Part shown: positions 60,430 through 64,000 of the stretch, in pieces
Layout: the number at the start of each line of letters is the position of its first letter
How positions within the stretch are numbered: the stretch's first letter is position 1
Origin: Rugalucina vietnamica
Lineage: Eukaryota > Mollusca > Bivalvia > Lucinida > Lucinidae
Assembly: GCA_964017185.1 (NCBI GenBank)
Contig: OZ024875.1
Span: 32,931,456 to 32,995,455, forward strand
Length of the DNA stretch: 64,000 nt
Reading direction: 5' to 3'
The notes under the pieces: generated by a model
What the model was told of the DNA's origin: nothing
Database searches by the model: none
What the model saw: only the letters and a program-made list of their open reading frames with translations
Program-made: the position numbers and the translations under genes

Positions 60430-61462
60430 ATGAGTATCTGGGCTAAAATGCGAAATCTTGTGGTGTCTCGTGAGGACAATCACCAAAGCATGGTTGAAAT
60501 GAAAGTCATCAAGGAGGACTCCATAATCACGCCGTCGCCGATTCAGTTGAAAGAGGACAGGAAAATTGGTAATGTTTCTGATTTTTTTTATTATTATTAT
60601 TACAATTTTAACTCGACTCTTAATTAACGAGTGTTTCCATACATCCATGTATCGATGTACAGGAAAACATAATAATGTTTGTATTAATGTAACGTAGTTT
60701 TTATTAACGGCCTTTATTCCGAATACAACCAACTGTTCTGTTTTGGTTCTTTGGGAAGAAACTGAAGTTTATCATTACTTATAAAAATTAAAATTTCGAA
60801 ATTGAAATGTCATCATTTATATAGCAGATTATAACAGACTGTGTTTTTCAGTCTGTTATAATCTGCTATATAAATGATGACATTTCAATTTCGAAATTTT
60901 AATTTTTATAAGTAATGATAAACTTCAGTTTCTTCCCAAAGAACCAAAACAGAACAGTTGGTTGTATTCGGAATAAAGACCGTTAATAAAAACTACGTTA
61001 CATTAATACAAACATTATTATGTTTTCCTGTACATCGATACATGGATGTATGGAAACAAAGCATGGTTGAAATGAAAGTCATCAAGGAGGACTCCATAAT
61101 CACGCCGTCGCCGATTCAGTTGAAAGAGGACAGGAAAATTGGTAATGTTTCTGTTTTTTTTTTATTATTATTATTACAATTTTAACTCGACTCTTAATTA
61201 ACGAGTGTTTCCATACATCCATGTATCGATGTACAGGAAAACATAATAATGTTTGTATTAATGTAACGTAGTTTTTATTAACGGTCTTTATTCCGAATAC
61301 AACCAACTGTTCTGTTTTGGTTCTTTGGGAAGAAACTGAAGTTTATCATTACTTATAAAAATTAAAATTTCGAAATTGAAATGTCATCATTTATATAGCA
61401 GATTATAACAGACTTTTTAAAGACCATTAGATTTTACAACAGTCTGTTTTTTCAAGGTAACT

Positions 61463-61497
<35 letters not shown>

Positions 61498-63139
61498 TTG
61501 CAGAAATATGTCGAACACCCATGGGAGAATATATTGTTCCAGAGGGAAAGAAGCCACTCACTTCACTAGGTAAGTATCGTCATTCATTACGAAAACTTGT
61601 CCATGATATATTTACATACATTTTTTCATCAGTAAACTGGAAAAATTTCTCTGATTTTAATATTTTTGCTCAAAACATTGATTGTGGGTACAAAAAAAAC
61701 AGCTGCTCCTCGTCATTCTATCATTGGTATCGCCACAATAATTACGAAAACTTGCCCATTCAATATATGGAGATTTTTTCCGCTGTAAAACTTGAAAATT
61801 TCACTATGATGAGGATAAATATATTTGCTCAAAACATAGATTGTGGGTACACGTTAGAACTGCATCGCCGAGACGGTTCTAACGAGTACCCACAATCTAT
61901 GTTTTGGATCAAAAATGAGGAAAATATGTATACCCTTTTCGCGACTTTATAAAATTGGGGTTCGAGGTGGTATTTTGCCTACAGTCAATCATATACGACT
62001 AAAACTGTTTATTTATTACAAAATGGGTTGTAGACAGCTAGAATATCCCATTTCGTAAAAAAAATATTTTTGTTACATTTTGGACCGACAGCGTCGACAG
62101 CGACAAACTGCCCAAAATGTAACTGTTGTTACATTGTTACATTTTGGGTCGATAGGTACTCTATCAACCCAAAATGTATATAAAAAAAAAATGTTACATG
62201 ATTGTTACATTTCTGGTCGTCGTTGTCGGCCCAAAATGTAACAAACTGCCCAAAATGTAACAATAGATACATTGTTACATTTCTGGTTGCAACAGGGGTA
62301 TACTTTACACGGATATGTTTTCCTGGTAAATAATGTTTGCTTCTTGCGTCTGCGACACAATGAGAATTTTCTTTTATCTGTTTCAGGATTCAGTTATCCC
62401 GGTCCGGCGGACTATCTTCCGAAAATAGAGCTAGCAACGTCTGCCGCCCCGCACTATTCTATTGTAGGGCGACCGAAGAGAATCGATGGTATGGCTCCCT
62501 TTAAAATCGAATTGCCGTTAGCGTAAACAAAGTTTACAAGTTTTCAGAATCCGAAATAAACCAAACACACAAACACGACACAAAAAAAAAAACATAATGC
62601 GTCTGGAGTACAAACAAATCAGCACAGTTTGCGTCTGTTGATGTCGTAAAAATACGAACTGATGAGTCGGGAAAGAGGGAGAAAATGGACAATGAGGACA
62701 CATCAAAAGCCTTGTTTCAAAAACATATTTATTTGATCAATTAATAAACATACATACATACATACATATTTACAGATATAAATACACAAACACTACAATA
62801 GGATTTGAACGGAAGCTATAAACGCTTATTAAGTTCATCTCCCATGTCATTTATGATGATATTAGTAATGAAAGGTGCTGGTAAGTTTTGTGCCAAAGAA
62901 AATCTGTGATGTGATTGAACTAATCGTAAAAGCCTGCTTTCCTGACAAAATCTCAGATTGTCGGTATTATTGTTTTATATTATGCTATTGGTGAAAACAG
63001 TTCAAAATGTATTATACTATTTCAGAAAAGCGGCATATACCGGGTCCTTTTGAATACAACTGTTCGGGAGACTCGGTATGGAAGAATAAAACTATTTCTA
63101 TGAAAGGGAGGCGAACTAAAGCACATACAGATGTTGAAG
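60430..63139 (+). CDS. SHIPPO/PGP-repeat protein, 5' part (ODF3/CIMAP-like), runs off the window
   Basis: Exons: 60430-60568, 61504-61569, 62387-62488 and 63026-63139, all phase 1 with GT-AG sites; the last has a donor (GAAG|GTATTG), so the gene continues to the right. The 140 codons read MSIWAKMRNLVVSRED..., then TPMGEYIVPEGKKPLTSLG, FSYPGPADYLPKIE and HIPGPFEYNCSG. Short PGPxxY units, each near the start of an exon, are the mark of SHIPPO (STPGR) proteins of ciliary and sperm-tail microtubules. Which member (ODF3/CIMAP, STPG) cannot be told. Intron 1 contains a large palindrome and a second copy of 3' exon 1; introns 2 and 3 contain MITE and minisatellite sequence. The first exon is the weakest part of the model. 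Confidence 0.75.
60484..61430. repeat. Inverted-plus-direct duplication around exon 1 of the SHIPPO gene
   Basis: Segment A (exon 1 end plus about 280 bases of intron, 60484-60840) is followed by an inverted copy of its distal part (about 60850-61058), then by a second direct copy (about 61058-61425). The inverted pair meets at ACAGACTGTGTTTTTCAGTCTGT and forms a stem of more than 200 base pairs. The second direct copy includes GCATGGTTGAAATGAAAGTC to GAAAATTGGTAATG, that is, the last 80 bases of exon 1 with its donor. Confidence 0.9.
61585..61695. mobile_element. Left half of a hairpin MITE, 15 bases after a splice donor
   Basis: CATTACGAAAACTTGTCCAT starts 15 bases after the exon 2 donor (GTAAGT at 61570) of the SHIPPO gene. 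The text continues to CTCAAAACATTGATTGTGGG and stops before the central GC hairpin. Confidence 0.65.
61740..62327. mobile_element. Hairpin MITE split by a nested ACATTTTGG-rich insert
   Basis: The left part (61740-61975) runs from ATTACGAAAACTTGCCCATT through the central hairpin (GTACACGTTAGAACTGCATC / TCTAACGAGTACCC) to AAAATTGGGGTTCGAGG. The expected right end (GGGGTATACTTTACACGGAT then TTTTCCTGG) appears only at 62294-62327. About 300 bases lie between, rich in TTACATTTTGG and its reverse complement CCAAAATGTAA, listed separately. Confidence 0.7.
62075..62290. repeat. Cluster of inverted TTACATTTTGG / CCAAAATGTAA words
   Basis: About nine copies of TTACATTT(T/C)(G/T)GG or CCCAAAATGTAA lie in both orientations, with GTCGAC-like text between. 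It is the core of the insert that interrupts the hairpin MITE and can form several alternative stems. Confidence 0.75.
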
Positions 63140-63199
63140 GTATTGTTAACTTAGTGATGATATTGTATTGGATCATTTGAACCTCTTGACAAAACAGCC

Positions 63200-63495
63200 C
63201 ACATATTTTTGTGAAGTACATGTATATGCCTCTCACATATTTTTGTGAACTATATGCCTCTCACATATTTTGTGAACTACATGCCTTTCACATATTTTTG
63301 GGAAGTATATGCCACCTCACATATTTTTTGAACTATATGACTCGCATATTTTTGTGAACTATATGCCTCTCACATATTTTTGTGAACTATATGTCTCTCA
63401 CATATTTTTGTGAACTATATGCCTCTACATATTTTGTGAACTATATGACTCTCGCATATTTTTTGAACTATATGACTCTCACATATTTATTTGTG
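63200..63495. repeat. About 28-bp tandem repeat with CACATATTTTTGTGAAC core
   Basis: Around ten imperfect units of CTCACATATTTTTGTGAACTATATGC follow exon 4 of the SHIPPO gene in its next intron. Units vary by small deletions. The core CACATATTTTTGTG is itself nearly palindromic. Confidence 0.88.
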
Positions 63496-64000
63496 AAGCT
63501 CTAGAGGTTTTGATTCGTCTTGAATCACACTTTTTAAAATAGCGATTGGTTAATTTAAAATCTTTTGGTCATTTATATTAATTGCAAATACTTGATCTAG
63601 ACTGGCTCCCGTCCTATATTCAATATTACCTTATCATACCATGTTTTATAACACCCACAAATATCTTTATGAGAATACTAGAAACCGTTCTTAAACTGCA
63701 TGTTATCAGGCACAAGGGTAGTCTTCTGTTGTTAACTTTGATCAAATGCTTATAGATCTGGCCCTGAGGTTATAAAGTTTTTTATGCTCAGCCCAGCTGA
63801 GCATAAAATTTATCATGCGCATAAATGTTAAAATGCCAACAATTGTTGGCATTTTAACATTCATGAGCAGGATAAGTTACAGGCTTTGGTGATCATACCT
63901 AAAATTTGAATTCATTTGGGCTATTTTTGTCATTTTTTTTTTTTTTGCTATTTTTGCTATTTTTGTCATTTGGGCTATTTTTGTCATTTTTGAGCAGTCT
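63496..64000. other. Intron of the SHIPPO gene with a short foldback
   Basis: AATGTTAAAATGCCAACAAT and its reverse complement ATTGTTGGCATTTTAACATT lie back to back at 63825-63863, and a smaller CTCAGCCCAGCTGAG precedes it. The end of the window has TTTTTGTCATTTGGGCTATT-type short repeats. No further exon of the gene was found before the window ends. Confidence 0.55.

Overview
The window looks like nuclear DNA of a marine invertebrate, most likely a bivalve mollusc; species not determinable by reading. Reasons: spliced genes with GT-AG introns, AT-rich DNA crowded with short palindromic transposons, tRNA-derived SINEs and LINE fragments, an intronless TIR-domain Toll-like receptor pair, a RING-less B-box/beta-propeller protein, and a family of animal universal stress proteins (USPs). 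Such families are commonly expanded in bivalves; that link is background knowledge, not proof.

Layout. 1-5.3 kb: degraded repeats. 5.4-23.6 kb: three minus-strand four-exon USP genes (163-171 aa), with identical intron phases and two internal exons of identical length; their introns and spacers hold many copies of a palindromic GAGCC-ended MITE, a second hairpin MITE and a 5'-truncated LINE. 23.1-28 kb: a SINE-bearing insertion, a LINE relic and dispersed repeats. 28-44.7 kb: a duplicated Toll-like receptor locus. TLR-A (29.7-32.0 kb) and TLR-B (41.8-44.0 kb) share coding sequence and flanks; TLR-B is preceded by three 0.81-kb tandem copies of its own upstream region plus first ~85 codons. 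45.7-47.4 kb: a minus-strand B-box/coiled-coil/propeller protein. 48.6-51.0 kb: a minus-strand LINE with a 2A-like motif and an endonuclease deletion. 53.0-55.5 kb: a small secreted VWC-type protein on the minus strand. 56.3-58.9 kb: a type II membrane glycosyltransferase with a DXD motif, plus strand. 60.4 kb to beyond 63.1 kb: the 5' part of a SHIPPO/PGP-repeat (ODF3/CIMAP-like) gene, plus strand.

The genes do not form a pathway. The USP and TLR groups are local tandem families (stress response and innate immune sensing, by family knowledge); the others are unrelated neighbours. The most striking features are interactions between repeats and genes: a MITE whose 4-bp target duplication lies in a USP splice donor, an 82-bp minisatellite that copies the last splice acceptor of the glycosyltransferase five times, the 5'-end amplification of TLR-B, and a large palindrome that duplicates part of the first exon of the SHIPPO gene. 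All gene models were assembled by eye from reading frames and splice signals; exon sums are whole codons for each complete model.
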